Notes: generated by a model from the sequence alone, not told the origin. Positions 8,801 through 18,506 are shown, counted from the first letter of the stretch. The stretch: 62,512 nucleotides of DNA from Ferruginibacter sp. (GCA_019638575.1 JAHBTN010000022.1:1-62512); one strand, 5' to 3'. Translations and numbers: made by a program.

Positions 8801-9460
8801 TTATTTTGAATCAAAATTTACACATTCTTTTAATTGTTTTTCGGTGTAAGCCATATTGTATTGCTTAAGTACATCATCCGGTACTCCATTCCATTGGTTG
8901 GGTTTGTTGCCGGCATAACCAATATCTTTTACTCCAATTTCAGATGTATAAAAACCACTTGCTACCAAATCTCTCATCTTATTAAAGAAAGCCACACCTT
9001 GTTGCATACCGGGTTTTGCTTTTTTGGGATAGGCTATTACATCCACCATTTCAATTTGCTGGCTGCTGCTGCAATCTTTAAATGGTTTGTTGTACCGGTT
9101 AAGGCATTGCATATCTAACCAACGCAGGCCGCCACGCATGGGTACCTGGTGCTCGGGCATATCTTTAACAATAAACTCAATAAACTCTGGCACTTTTGCA
9201 TCGGTGGCGCTGCCGCTCACTTCATCTGCCGGTATAATAATGTCTGAAAGTATAGCAATGGTTGCCATTTCATCGGCAGTAAAAAATTTATCCATGGCCA
9301 ATAACCTTTTTTCATTTTCAACCTCAGCAGGGTTACGGTCTAATTCAAACTTAGGAGTTTCGGGTACATCTTTTTTATCTTCGGTTTTACAACCCGTAAG
9401 TAAAGATGGTACTGCTACTGCCCCGGTAGCCAATAGTTTTAATGATTTCCTTCTGTCCAT
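8801..9460 (-). CDS. Gluconate 2-dehydrogenase subunit 3 family protein (Tat small subunit)
   Basis: 219 residues. Residues 3-10 RRKSLKLL form a Tat motif and LLTGC with C24 is a lipobox, so it is a likely Tat lipoprotein. The body (LAILSDIIIPADE-like, near residue 70) matches the small subunit of membrane gluconate and FAD glucose/glucoside dehydrogenases. In those complexes the subunit has no cofactor and carries the flavoprotein through the Tat system. It lies between the GMC gene (24 bases upstream) and the Gfo/Idh/MocA gene (9 bases downstream). Confidence 0.85.
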   Translation of the reverse strand: MDRRKSLKLLATGAVAVPSLLTGCKTEDKKDVPETPKFELDRNPAEVENEKRLLAMDKFFTADEMATIAILSDIIIPADEVSGSATDAKVPEFIEFIVKDMPEHQVPMRGGLRWLDMQCLNRYNKPFKDCSSSQQIEMVDVIAYPKKAKPGMQQGVAFFNKMRDLVASGFYTSEIGVKDIGYAGNKPNQWNGVPDDVLKQYNMAYTEKQLKECVNFDSK

Positions 9461-9484
9461 TTTAAATAATTTTTCTTAAAAGGA

Positions 9485-11233
9485 TTATAAATTATTTTTT
9501 TTCAACTGGTCAATTATATATTCACTGGCTCTCATGCTTAATGCTAAAATTGTCCAGGTAATATTTTTATCTGCCTGCGATGTAAAAGCAGCACCATCCA
9601 CCACAAAAAGATTTTTACAATCATGCGCCTGGTTCCATTTATTTAAAGCCGATGTTTTGGGGTTGTTACCCATACGGGCTGTACCGCCTTCATGAATAAT
9701 CTCTCCCGGCTTTGAAATTCCCCAGTCATTTTTCTCATCATCATCACCCCCCCATGTAATTACAGCCCCCATATTATGCATAATTTCTTTAAATGTTTCT
9801 TTCATGTGCTTAGCCTGTTTAATCTCGTAATCGCTCCACTTAACATTGAATTTTAAAACAGGTATGCCATATTTATCCACCACATTATTATCAATGGCAC
9901 AATAATTATCTTCCCGTGGTATGGCTTCGCCACGGCCTGCCATGCCTACACCTGCTCCATAAAAAAAACGGTAATCTTCTTTTAAAGATTTTCCATAACC
10001 GCCGGCTTCTTTTTGTTTTCCGTGTACGGCATATTTACCGTTCATAGATTGTATGCCGCCCATAAAACCATATGCAGGCTGCCCCATGCCGCCCCAGTAT
10101 TCAATATGATAGCCACGGGGAAAATCAAGTTTTCTATTATCCAACCACCAGGGCGAGTACACATGCATACCTCCCACCCCGTCTTCGTTGTATCGCTTGC
10201 GGCCAAACAGTTCGGGTATGTATCCGCCTAATGCGGCACCAGTAGAATCATGCAGGTATTTGCCTACCACATTGCTTGAATTGGCCAGGCCGTTCTCATG
10301 CTTTTTTGATTTTGAATTAAGCATAAGCCTTGATGATTCGCAGGCGCCAGCTGCAATAATAACTACACGGCCGCTAACCTGGTATTCCATCATATCTTCT
10401 TTATTGATGTACGAAACACCGGTAGCAAGGCCTTCACTATCAGTTAACACTTCTCTTGCCATGGCATTGGCAATTACATCTACATTGCCGGTTTTAATTG
10501 CCGGGTACACTAATACGTTAGGCGATGAAAAATCGGCTTTTGCCACACTACAGTTTCGGTTGCATTGTGCACAAAAAAAACAGGCTCCCCTGTCGGTAGT
10601 GCTTTCAATTTTTTTTGTTAAGATAGAAAGCCGTGATGGAATAACTTTTACACTTGCCTGTTCAGCAGCTCTTTTAATAAACAACTCATGCAGTCGGGGT
10701 TTTGGAGGTGGTAAAAAATACCCGTCGGGGTCATTTTCCAATCCCTCGTTTGTACCAAATACACCAATCAGTTGGTCAACCTTGTCGTAATAAGGTTTTA
10801 TATCTTCATAACCTATAGGCCAGTCTTCGCCTAGTCCATCAATACTTTTACGTTTAAAATCTTTTGGGCCAAATCGTAACGAAATGCGGCCCCAATGATT
10901 AGTTCTGCCACCAAGCATACGTGCCCGCCACCACATCCAATCGGTACCGGATTCTTTTGTGTACGGCTCCCCGTCAATCTCCCACCCATAATAACAGGCA
11001 TCAAAATCGCCAAAGGGCCTAAACTTTGTAGAAGCCCCACGGCGTGGGCTTTCCCAGGGATTTTTAAGTTGCGTTACATTTTTTTGAGGATCGTACATGT
11101 AGCCTGCTTCCAGTATGCAAACATTTAAGCCTGCTTTCGACAATGTATAGGCAGCCATACCTCCACCTGCACCCGAGCCAACAATAACTACATCATATTT
11201 TTTTGGTTGCTTTTTTATTTGAAGCGTACCCAT
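9485..11233 (-). CDS. GMC family FAD-dependent oxidoreductase with four-Cys cluster
   Basis: 582 residues. FAD-binding GSGAGGG at 19-25 and the GMC signature at about 108-116 (LGGRTNHWG). C-terminal catalytic pair: H514 (HEGGTARMG) and N557 (ADKNITWTILAL). Four cysteines C218, C221, C224 and C228 (CFFCAQCNRNC) look like an iron-sulfur site, as in FAD glucose dehydrogenase alpha subunits that carry an Fe-S cluster. It has no signal peptide of its own and probably rides with the Tat small subunit encoded next. It is first in the operon, with a promoter candidate at 11257-11286. Likely substrates are sugars, glycosides or sugar acids; which one cannot be told. Confidence 0.88.
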   Translation of the reverse strand: MGTLQIKKQPKKYDVVIVGSGAGGGMAAYTLSKAGLNVCILEAGYMYDPQKNVTQLKNPWESPRRGASTKFRPFGDFDACYYGWEIDGEPYTKESGTDWMWWRARMLGGRTNHWGRISLRFGPKDFKRKSIDGLGEDWPIGYEDIKPYYDKVDQLIGVFGTNEGLENDPDGYFLPPPKPRLHELFIKRAAEQASVKVIPSRLSILTKKIESTTDRGACFFCAQCNRNCSVAKADFSSPNVLVYPAIKTGNVDVIANAMAREVLTDSEGLATGVSYINKEDMMEYQVSGRVVIIAAGACESSRLMLNSKSKKHENGLANSSNVVGKYLHDSTGAALGGYIPELFGRKRYNEDGVGGMHVYSPWWLDNRKLDFPRGYHIEYWGGMGQPAYGFMGGIQSMNGKYAVHGKQKEAGGYGKSLKEDYRFFYGAGVGMAGRGEAIPREDNYCAIDNNVVDKYGIPVLKFNVKWSDYEIKQAKHMKETFKEIMHNMGAVITWGGDDDEKNDWGISKPGEIIHEGGTARMGNNPKTSALNKWNQAHDCKNLFVVDGAAFTSQADKNITWTILALSMRASEYIIDQLKKNNL

Positions 11234-11256
11234 AAGCCATTATTTTTTATGCCTGT

Positions 11257-11286
11257 TAAATTTACAGGATTCAATTGGCAAGGCAA
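11257..11286 (-). promoter_or_regulatory. Candidate promoter of the GMC operon
   Basis: Read on the minus strand: TTG, 19 bases, then TAAATTTA, one base off the Bacteroidota -7 consensus TAnnTTTG. It is about 24 bases before the GMC start codon, so the leader would be short. Confidence 0.4.
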
Positions 11287-11366
11287 TGGCTTTTTTAAAA
11301 AGTTATCAAGAAATTGTTATGGATACTTGTATTATAATTTTCAATGAAGGGTTTCATCAAGTTATG

Positions 11367-12815
11367 TTACAGCAATGGCGCCACCATCCTAAATACAGAT
11401 TCCTGCAGTTTTAAAAATGCACTTCGTTTGTTCCAGGTTTCAATATCCAATGCTTCGCTATACAGCAAATCGTTTTCAAAATGTTTTTTCAGTTCTATAG
11501 ATTTTTCCCTGTCAAAAACAAATGCATTTACTTCAGAGTTGATATTAAAACTTCTTTCATCAAGGTTTGTAGTACCCAGCGTACATAACTCTTCATCTAC
11601 CACCATGTATTTTGAATGTATCATTCCTTTCTTATAAAGAAATACTTGTACATTATTTTCCAACAATTGCTCTACATAACTGAGGCATGCCATCTGCACC
11701 ATGTGTCCATCCGAAACTTTTGGCATCAACAGCTTAACCTGCACACCGCTTTTTGCTGTTACCAATATTGCTTTTAATATCGCTTCGTTGGGAATAAAAT
11801 AGGGTGTTGTAATTAATACTTCTTTTACAGCGGTAGTTATCATACTAAAATATGCATCCATAATGGCAGGCGAGCGACCGCTTGCATTGCAGCCCATAAT
11901 GCTGATGCTGATACCTTGCCTAATCTCGTGCGGCGACAGGTAATTTTGCAGTGGAGCAAATTCTTTTTCGGTTGCAAAGCGCCAGTTTAAAAAGAAAAGT
12001 AATTGCAAGGCATACACGGCATCGCCTTCAATACGGCAATGCAAATCGGCCCAGTATTTTTTTGTTTGTGCAGTGTTGATATAATAATCGGCCACGTTAA
12101 TACCACCCACAAAACCTGTCTTTCCATCTACCACAACAATCTTTCTGTGGTCCCTGTAATTTGATTTGGTTAGGTATTTGGGGCTCCATAGCGGGCGAAA
12201 AAATGCCACTTCAACACCTGCATCCACTAACAAATTAACCAATCGGCCAGGTAGTTTGCTTCCAAAACTATCTACCAGTAACCTTACTTCTATCCCTTCT
12301 TTTGCTTTGCTGCAAATAATATCTATAATTTTTTGGCCAATATTATCCATTCCATAAAAAATATAATATTCAATATGGATATGCTGTTTAGCTTTTGCAA
12401 GTGCATCTAATAAAACAGGAAATTTATTCTCGCCATTATGTAAAAAATCAATTTGATTGTTATGGGTAAACACCGAGTTTGAATTATTGAAGAATAAATA
12501 CGGCAACCTTGCTTTACCATGTAAACGCTCTTCAATTTGATTACGGTGCAGTTGCAAATCGCTTTGGTATTGATTTAGGTAATCCTGAATAAACGCCAGG
12601 TCAATCTTTTCTTTTTCAACAAATATTTTTTCTTTACGAAGGTTTACTCCAAAAAAATAATAGATAAGCAAACCAACGCCGGGCAAAAGAATAATAACAA
12701 GCAGGTAAGAGTGTGTTTTAAGAGGATTTTTATTTTCAAGAATGATACGTACTGCTGTTACTACTAACAGTGCAATGTAAATGATGGATATGAAGAAAAC
12801 GATATTATGTTTCAC
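11367..12815 (-). CDS. cls: Cardiolipin synthase (phospholipase D family)
   Basis: 482 residues, usual for bacterial cardiolipin synthases. Two N-terminal TM segments (about 4-22 and 36-55) anchor it in the inner membrane. Two HKD motifs: H223 in HRKIVVVDG and H400 in HSKYMVVDE, followed by GTTNLDERSF. Joins two phosphatidylglycerol molecules to cardiolipin and glycerol. No partner gene is linked; a 12-base palindrome lies upstream at 12913-12924. Confidence 0.93.
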   Translation of the reverse strand: MKHNIVFFISIIYIALLVVTAVRIILENKNPLKTHSYLLVIILLPGVGLLIYYFFGVNLRKEKIFVEKEKIDLAFIQDYLNQYQSDLQLHRNQIEERLHGKARLPYLFFNNSNSVFTHNNQIDFLHNGENKFPVLLDALAKAKQHIHIEYYIFYGMDNIGQKIIDIICSKAKEGIEVRLLVDSFGSKLPGRLVNLLVDAGVEVAFFRPLWSPKYLTKSNYRDHRKIVVVDGKTGFVGGINVADYYINTAQTKKYWADLHCRIEGDAVYALQLLFFLNWRFATEKEFAPLQNYLSPHEIRQGISISIMGCNASGRSPAIMDAYFSMITTAVKEVLITTPYFIPNEAILKAILVTAKSGVQVKLLMPKVSDGHMVQMACLSYVEQLLENNVQVFLYKKGMIHSKYMVVDEELCTLGTTNLDERSFNINSEVNAFVFDREKSIELKKHFENDLLYSEALDIETWNKRSAFLKLQESVFRMVAPLL

Positions 12816-12912
12816 CAGCTTAAGTTACAAATTATAATTGTAGCTTTTATCATTTAGCTGATAGCGCCTTGCACAAAAGGCAAGCTGTGTTTATCTATCT
12901 ATTTAAAAAATG

Positions 12913-12924
12913 GTTGACGTCAAC
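12913..12924. promoter_or_regulatory. Perfect 12-base palindrome between ndh and cls
   Basis: GTTGACGTCAAC is its own reverse complement. It lies about 98 bases upstream of the cls start and 31 bases beyond the ndh stop. The size and symmetry suit a dimeric regulator. The regulator is unknown. Confidence 0.35.
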
Positions 12925-12954
12925 AACAGTGAGAAGATGGAACAGTAAAAATGT

Positions 12955-14214
12955 TTATCGTTTTTTAATAAACGGTTTTATCAATACTCTTAAGTTGGGG
13001 TTAGGAGAAAAATAATTCCAGGCCCAGTTAAAAAATATGCTGAGTTTATTTTTAACTCCCAGTATTGAGAAGAGGTGTACCAGGTTCCAGGTATGCCATG
13101 CAAATGCACCCTGGAATTTCCAATAAGGCAAATCTACCACTGCTTTTTTACGGCCAATAGTTGCCATACTGCCTTTGTCTTTGTATTTGAATGGAACAAG
13201 TGGCTTATTTTGCACTAATCGTACAAAATTTTCGGCAAGTAATTTTCCCTGTGCTATAGCCACACTTGCCACCTGCGGATGTCCGTTGGGGTATTTTTCT
13301 TCAGTCATATACGCAATATCGCCTAATGCAAAAATGTTTTGAAAACCCTGCACCTGGTTATACCTGTTTACAATAATACGGTTACCTCTTTGCAGCACAT
13401 CATCGGGTAAGCCGTTTATTTTTTTAGCAGCAACACCGGCTCCCCAAATTAAAGTATTGGTAGGTATGGTTTTGTCATTGCTCAGCAATGCGGTTTTACC
13501 ATCGTATTCTTTTACCACTGTATCAGTAAGTACATTCACCCCCATCTTTTCTAAAAATGCCTGTGATTTTTTTTGAGATCGTTTACTCATTGCCGCAAGT
13601 AATACCGGCGACCCTTCAATTAAAAATATTTTCATCAATGAAAAATCCAGCTCGGGATAATCTTTACTTAATACATATTTTCTCATATCGGCAATGGCGC
13701 CGCTCACTTCCACACCCGTAGGCCCGCCGCCTACTATCACAACGTTCCGCAGGCGTTCCCGCTCTTCCTTATCTGCATAATAAGCATCTTCAAGATTTTG
13801 TAAAATCCGGTTACGCATATACAATGCTTCGCTCACCGACTTCATAGGAATAGCATTTTCTTCAACCTGTTTATTCCCGAAAAAATTTGTAGTTACACCT
13901 GTTGCAATCACCAGGTAATCATAAGTTAACTCGTTTTCGGTAGTGAGAATTTTATTTTCTGTTGGTTTTATTTCAACCAACTCAGCCATGCGAATATGAA
14001 AATCTTTGAAATTATGAAATGCCTTTCGCAAAGGGAAAACAATATTGGCCGGCTCAAGCCCTGCGGTGGCTACCTGGTAAAAAAGTGGCTGAAACTGGTG
14101 GTAATTATTTTTATCAACTAAGTAAACTTCAAATCCCTTTTTGTGCAGTTTACGGGCTACATTTAACCCTGCAAAGCCGCCCCCAACTATAACAATCCTT
14201 TTGGCCTTTTCCAT
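12955..14214 (-). CDS. ndh: Type II NADH:quinone oxidoreductase (NDH-2)
   Basis: 419 residues. FAD-binding VIVGGGFAGLNVA at about 8-20 and NADH-binding VVIVGGGPTGVEVSGA at about 158-173, the two-dinucleotide-fold layout of NDH-2. Conserved NYHQFQPLFYQVATAGL near the flavin and a hydrophobic C-terminal part for membrane binding are present. It moves electrons from NADH to quinone without pumping protons. It has an unusually good Shine-Dalgarno (AGGAGGG, 4 bases from ATG), rare in this window, which supports this start. Confidence 0.92.
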   Translation of the reverse strand: MEKAKRIVIVGGGFAGLNVARKLHKKGFEVYLVDKNNYHQFQPLFYQVATAGLEPANIVFPLRKAFHNFKDFHIRMAELVEIKPTENKILTTENELTYDYLVIATGVTTNFFGNKQVEENAIPMKSVSEALYMRNRILQNLEDAYYADKEERERLRNVVIVGGGPTGVEVSGAIADMRKYVLSKDYPELDFSLMKIFLIEGSPVLLAAMSKRSQKKSQAFLEKMGVNVLTDTVVKEYDGKTALLSNDKTIPTNTLIWGAGVAAKKINGLPDDVLQRGNRIIVNRYNQVQGFQNIFALGDIAYMTEEKYPNGHPQVASVAIAQGKLLAENFVRLVQNKPLVPFKYKDKGSMATIGRKKAVVDLPYWKFQGAFAWHTWNLVHLFSILGVKNKLSIFFNWAWNYFSPNPNLRVLIKPFIKKR

Positions 14215-14218
14215 TGTA

Positions 14219-14258
14219 CCCTCCTGCGTTTACGTACTAATTTGTACATGCAAAATTA
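14219..14258 (-). promoter_or_regulatory. Shine-Dalgarno and -7 element of ndh
   Basis: On the minus strand TAATTTTG (14258-14251) fits the TAnnTTTG -7 element; AGGAGGG (14225-14219) sits 4 bases before the ATG. No good TTG -33 element is present at the normal distance. The strong SD stands out from the A-rich start regions of the neighbours. Confidence 0.4.
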
Positions 14259-14355
14259 CTTATTAAAGTATAGATTTTGTCTTTTTTGCAGGCTTACAGC
14301 TATTAAATATCTAATCTCGAAAACGCAAATGATGAGATGCTTGTAAGCAGTGGCA

Positions 14356-15057
14356 CTAGTTTCTTGTAATACCCTGTTGTTTAATTTTAATTTCTTCAAT
14401 TCGACTGTTTAATTGAGAAATTTTTCTTCTGTCTTCTTCATTTTCCATCTGTTTAGATGTATTTTTAGCCGATAATCCATTTGCCACTTCTGCTGAACTT
14501 TTCTTTGCCTTGCGGTTGTTTTTGTTTACTGATTTATTGTTCTTCTTTATATCTTTTTCCAGGCTTTTTATCTTGCTGGTTATACTACTTACTTCATCGG
14601 CATAATATTCATTTAAAAACTCTACACTAAAATCATTCAATATTTTTTTCATCCCGGCAAATTCTTTAGGATATTCTTCAGGGCCTATAAAAAAATCATA
14701 TCCAAAACTCATAAAATAGCTTAGCTCCGACCCTCCGGCTACATCTGTAATCCTGGCATAAATATTCATACGTTTATCAGATATGTCTGCAATGGTTATA
14801 TCGGTGCCTGTTATGATATCCTTGTTAGTTAAAAAACCAATACCTTTTATTTTCACATTATAATATTTATTGAAAAACTTATCCCAGGCTTTTTTTACCG
14901 TTACCGGTGTTGCATCATATTTTACAGTATAACAAGGCCTCAGTTTATTCTCGTAGGTAATCTTACTGGTATCAATCTTATACGTTTGTGCATTTGTTTG
15001 TACAGCAAAAGCCATTACAAAGAAGGTGATTATTTTAATCGTTTTCATTTTATACAT
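14356..15057 (-). CDS. Secreted protein of unknown function with C-terminal coiled coil
   Basis: 233 residues. An alternative ATG three codons in (15048) gives a cleaner signal peptide (MKTIKIITFFVMAFAVQTNAQ). The middle is a mixed alpha/beta region with no motif I know. From about residue 155 to the end it is highly charged and helical (KSLEKDIKKNNKSVNKNNRK), probably a coiled coil. It is 14 bases after the LLM flavin enzyme gene and may share its transcript. Confidence 0.75.
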   Translation of the reverse strand: MYKMKTIKIITFFVMAFAVQTNAQTYKIDTSKITYENKLRPCYTVKYDATPVTVKKAWDKFFNKYYNVKIKGIGFLTNKDIITGTDITIADISDKRMNIYARITDVAGGSELSYFMSFGYDFFIGPEEYPKEFAGMKKILNDFSVEFLNEYYADEVSSITSKIKSLEKDIKKNNKSVNKNNRKAKKSSAEVANGLSAKNTSKQMENEEDRRKISQLNSRIEEIKIKQQGITRN

Positions 15058-15071
15058 TTTTAGTTTTAAAG

Positions 15072-16103
15072 TTATTTATTTAATGCTTTTCGCACTTCGG
15101 GTGCAATTTTGTTTCCAAATATTTCTATTGATTTCATCATCAGCTTATGCGATGGCCCGCCCACATCCATGTGTGCAGAAAAGCGGGTAAGATTAAATAA
15201 CTGATGCAAATGCAGAATTTTATCAATTGCTTCATTGGCATCGCCAATAATAAGATGGCCGCTACTGCCCCTGCCTGTTTCGTATTGATGTTGCTGATAT
15301 GCAGGCCATCCACGGCTGCGCCCAATCCTATTCATCTGTGTTGCGTAAATGGGGTAATATTCGCCGGCAATTTGCTTACTATCATCGCCAAAAAAAGCAT
15401 GAATGTGTACACCAACCTGGAAATTATTTTTATCATGTCCATATTCTTCATACACCTCTTTATAATAATTAAACAGCGGTTTAAACTGTACAGGATTACC
15501 CCCAATAATTGCAAACATTACCGGCAGCCCTGCTTTTCCTGCTCTTAAAACAGACTGAGGAGTGCCTCCCACAGCTACCCAAATATTCAGGTGATTGTTT
15601 ACTGCACGGGGCAACACTAGTTGGTCATTTAATGCAGGCCTGAACTTTCCTTTCCAGGTAATATGCTCGTTGTTATTTATTTTTAAAAGAAGATCTAATT
15701 TTTCTTCAAACAATTCATCATAATCTTTAAGATCGCAACCAAAAAGCGGGAACGATTCTATAAAACTTCCACGGCCTGCCATCAACTCGGCCCTGCCATT
15801 GCTTATTAAATCTAAAGTGGCAAAACTTTGATAGAGCTTAACGGGATCGGCAGAACTTAGTACAGAAACTGCACTACCTAGTTTTATATTTTTGGTAACC
15901 GTAGCTGCAGCTGCTAAAACAATTTCGGGAGTTGAAACTGCATAGTCGGGACGATGATGTTCGCCAATGCCATAAAAATCAAGCCCCACTTCATCCATCA
16001 GTTTTATTTCTTCAATCAGTTGCTGTAACCGTTGTGCCGCCGGTTGCACCTGGCCTTTACTGTTGATATGCAAATCGCCAAACATCCCAATGCCTAATTC
16101 CAT
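15072..16103 (-). CDS. LLM-class flavin-dependent oxidoreductase
   Basis: 343 residues, the length of the luciferase-like monooxygenase family. Visible family features are the N-terminal strand MELGIGMFGDLH, GIGEHHRPDYAVSTPE (about 46-61), the ASAV-like GSAVSVLSSADPVKLYQ, and GRAELMAGRGSF. Members use reduced FMN or F420; this one is most like the FMN-type alkanal monooxygenase-like proteins. The substrate is unknown. Confidence 0.88.
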   Translation of the reverse strand: MELGIGMFGDLHINSKGQVQPAAQRLQQLIEEIKLMDEVGLDFYGIGEHHRPDYAVSTPEIVLAAAATVTKNIKLGSAVSVLSSADPVKLYQSFATLDLISNGRAELMAGRGSFIESFPLFGCDLKDYDELFEEKLDLLLKINNNEHITWKGKFRPALNDQLVLPRAVNNHLNIWVAVGGTPQSVLRAGKAGLPVMFAIIGGNPVQFKPLFNYYKEVYEEYGHDKNNFQVGVHIHAFFGDDSKQIAGEYYPIYATQMNRIGRSRGWPAYQQHQYETGRGSSGHLIIGDANEAIDKILHLHQLFNLTRFSAHMDVGGPSHKLMMKSIEIFGNKIAPEVRKALNK

Positions 16104-16223
16104 AATTCAATGCTTTATTACAAAGATAAACCTGCTTTAACAAAATAAATTAAGCCGGAATCATCTATCAATAAAATTGAGATACAGGGTTTCCATCAAT
16201 AAACATCAAACTCTAAAAACAAA

Positions 16224-17939
16224 TTACCAGGCACCGCCACCGCCGCCGCCAAAGCCACCTCCCGAAAAACCACCACCGCCGCTACTCCAGCTTCCACCAC
16301 TACTGCCACTGCTACTTGGTGCACTATAAAAGCTCCTGGACATTTCATTCATTGAATGGTCGAGGCTATTTAAAAACATTGATGTTGTAAAACCATTGTA
16401 ACTACCAATGTACCAGGAAGGAGGCGGTACTTCAAGCCCTTTTAATTTATCCTTCCAAGCGTCAGCTACATTAAATACAATTGCAAATGGCAGAACCTTA
16501 TCAAAATAATGCTGGTCTTCTTTTAAAAAAAGAGATAATCTTTCTTTTTCTACAGATTGTATAAACTCTTTAAACCCTGCAAGCTTTTTGTACAGTTCAT
16601 TTCCTTTGGGTGTTTTTTTTGCCATAAAAACTCCAAAACCAATTATGATGATACCACTTATAATAAGCGACAATGGAAACCAAAAAGGATATCCCCAGGT
16701 AATTAATAAATGAATTATCCCGTAAATGAGTAACACAACTCCTAAAATTGGGAACAGGCAACCCATTCCTCTAGATTTTTTAACATAAAAGGCAGCTTTG
16801 TTTACTTCTTTTTCCAGTTCCTTTTTGGCAGTATCCATGGTTTTATACAACACATTTTTAAGACTGCTTAAAGCAACATTATTACTGCTTTTAAAAATTC
16901 CATTAAATAATGTCTTTTCAAATGACATGGCCGATCCGGGAATATCCTTTAATTTAATAAACTCGTATTCTTTATTTTTTATAAGCCCCATCAAAGCATT
17001 TGTTTGTGTTTCTTTCACCTGCAAATAACCACCTGCACCCCAATAAGGTATTAAAGCAGTAAGGTCTCGTTTATCAAGTTTATCATTTATAACATAACCG
17101 GCTATACTTGGGCTAACATTTTCGGGAGGGTAAAATTCTGTTGTGATAGTAAGTTTAGCATCTTTTCCCCATTTATACCAAACCAAGAACATTACAACTA
17201 ATACTACCAAGGGTAACAGTAACCAATATATGCCACGCAGCATATAGTTTTGTTTTATTAAAAAATCTTTAGGAAAAACAATGCCTACAGTTAACCCCTG
17301 GTTAGCATGTAAAATTTTTGTTGTGCTGCCTTGCAGTATCTTATTATCTGTCCAGTAAGTGGTGGTATTGTTTTCTTTTGAACCGGTATACCCTGTTGCA
17401 GTAAAATAAGCCGGGGCAGCAGGCAAAGCATCATACAATGAAACAGAAAAAACCACCGAGTCAATATCAGTATCCCATTTGTCTCCAATTATGTTAAGGT
17501 ATAGCTCTGATTTTTCATTAAAAAAATTAATGGCATTAAGCAATTTGTAATTTATTACATATTGTTGTTGGCCATAAACATATTTATTTTTACTGCCAAT
17601 TTTTATCTCTTTATAACTTCCGGCATTACTTACAGAAAAATCCCAGTCTTTTACCTGTATATCTTCAATTAATATATGTGCATATCCATTTGATTCTAAT
17701 TGCCTGTTGGCTTTTTCGCTTCCCTGGGGTAAGGCTGCAAGCTTATACTTATAGGGTATCATCCTGAAAATTCCATGATGGCTTTCGGTAAAATTAACAT
17801 CAAGTGTTTCGGTAATATCCAGTGATGCATCTTTATTAACCTGCACATTTACCTGGTACAGTTTAATAGTATAACCTTGTGCTGTTACACTATTTGATAT
17901 ACAAACTGAAAGAATAAGAAACAGGAAAAAATTTTTCAT
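16224..17939 (-). CDS. DUF2207 family membrane protein with glycine-rich tail
   Basis: 571 residues. Signal peptide (1-20), then an extracytoplasmic beta-rich DUF2207 domain (about 21-220), one TM (about 236-254), a cytoplasmic region, a TM pair (about 395-445), and a tail of Gly/Ser repeats ending GGGGGGAW. This layout is typical of DUF2207 proteins, which are often next to LemA, as here (9-base gap). The function of the pair is unknown; a role in the cell envelope is inferred. Confidence 0.87.
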   Translation of the reverse strand: MKNFFLFLILSVCISNSVTAQGYTIKLYQVNVQVNKDASLDITETLDVNFTESHHGIFRMIPYKYKLAALPQGSEKANRQLESNGYAHILIEDIQVKDWDFSVSNAGSYKEIKIGSKNKYVYGQQQYVINYKLLNAINFFNEKSELYLNIIGDKWDTDIDSVVFSVSLYDALPAAPAYFTATGYTGSKENNTTTYWTDNKILQGSTTKILHANQGLTVGIVFPKDFLIKQNYMLRGIYWLLLPLVVLVVMFLVWYKWGKDAKLTITTEFYPPENVSPSIAGYVINDKLDKRDLTALIPYWGAGGYLQVKETQTNALMGLIKNKEYEFIKLKDIPGSAMSFEKTLFNGIFKSSNNVALSSLKNVLYKTMDTAKKELEKEVNKAAFYVKKSRGMGCLFPILGVVLLIYGIIHLLITWGYPFWFPLSLIISGIIIIGFGVFMAKKTPKGNELYKKLAGFKEFIQSVEKERLSLFLKEDQHYFDKVLPFAIVFNVADAWKDKLKGLEVPPPSWYIGSYNGFTTSMFLNSLDHSMNEMSRSFYSAPSSSGSSGGSWSSGGGGFSGGGFGGGGGGAW

Positions 17940-17948
17940 CTGCAGGCA

Positions 17949-18506
17949 TTAAAACTTTACTTCTATATTTTGAGCTTCAGTTTTATCTTCCAGTTCAAAA
18001 AACTCACGGGGTTTAAAGCCAGTTATATTGGCTACCAATACACCCGGGAACTGCTGGATAGAAGTATTATACTCTCTTACAGTTGCATTATAATATCTGC
18101 GTGCATTACCAAGGTCACCTTCTATATTTTGCAAAGCGGTTTGCAGTTCCAGGAACTGAGCATTTGCTTTTAGGTCGGGATAGCTTTCTGCTATTGCCAG
18201 TAAACCTCTTAATGCGCCGGTTAGTTGCTGGTTGGCCGCAGCCAATCCTGCTACATCGCCTGTAGGCACTGCCACAGCTGCATTTCGTGCCTGAACTACT
18301 TTTTCAAGTGTTTGGCTTTCGTGTGCGGCATAACCCTTCACCGTGTTAACCAGGTTAGGTATTAAATCGAAACGTTTTTTAAGAAAAACACTGATATCGC
18401 TCCAGGCATTATCAATTTTTATCTTTGCTTTTACCATTCCGTTGTACATACCTATAAACCATAAAATAAGTAAGGCTACAACGCCAAGAATGATCCAGAG
18501 TGCCAT
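17949..18506 (-). CDS. lemA: LemA family protein
   Basis: 185 residues. One N-terminal TM (about 3-20, WIILGVVALLILWFIGMYNG), then the helical LemA domain with its strongly conserved start (NAWSDISVFLKKRFDLIPNL) and RRYYNATVREYNTSIQQFPG near the end. LemA proteins form a four-helix bundle facing out of the cell. First gene of an operon with DUF2207; a promoter candidate lies at 18540-18571. Confidence 0.93.
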   Translation of the reverse strand: MALWIILGVVALLILWFIGMYNGMVKAKIKIDNAWSDISVFLKKRFDLIPNLVNTVKGYAAHESQTLEKVVQARNAAVAVPTGDVAGLAAANQQLTGALRGLLAIAESYPDLKANAQFLELQTALQNIEGDLGNARRYYNATVREYNTSIQQFPGVLVANITGFKPREFFELEDKTEAQNIEVKF

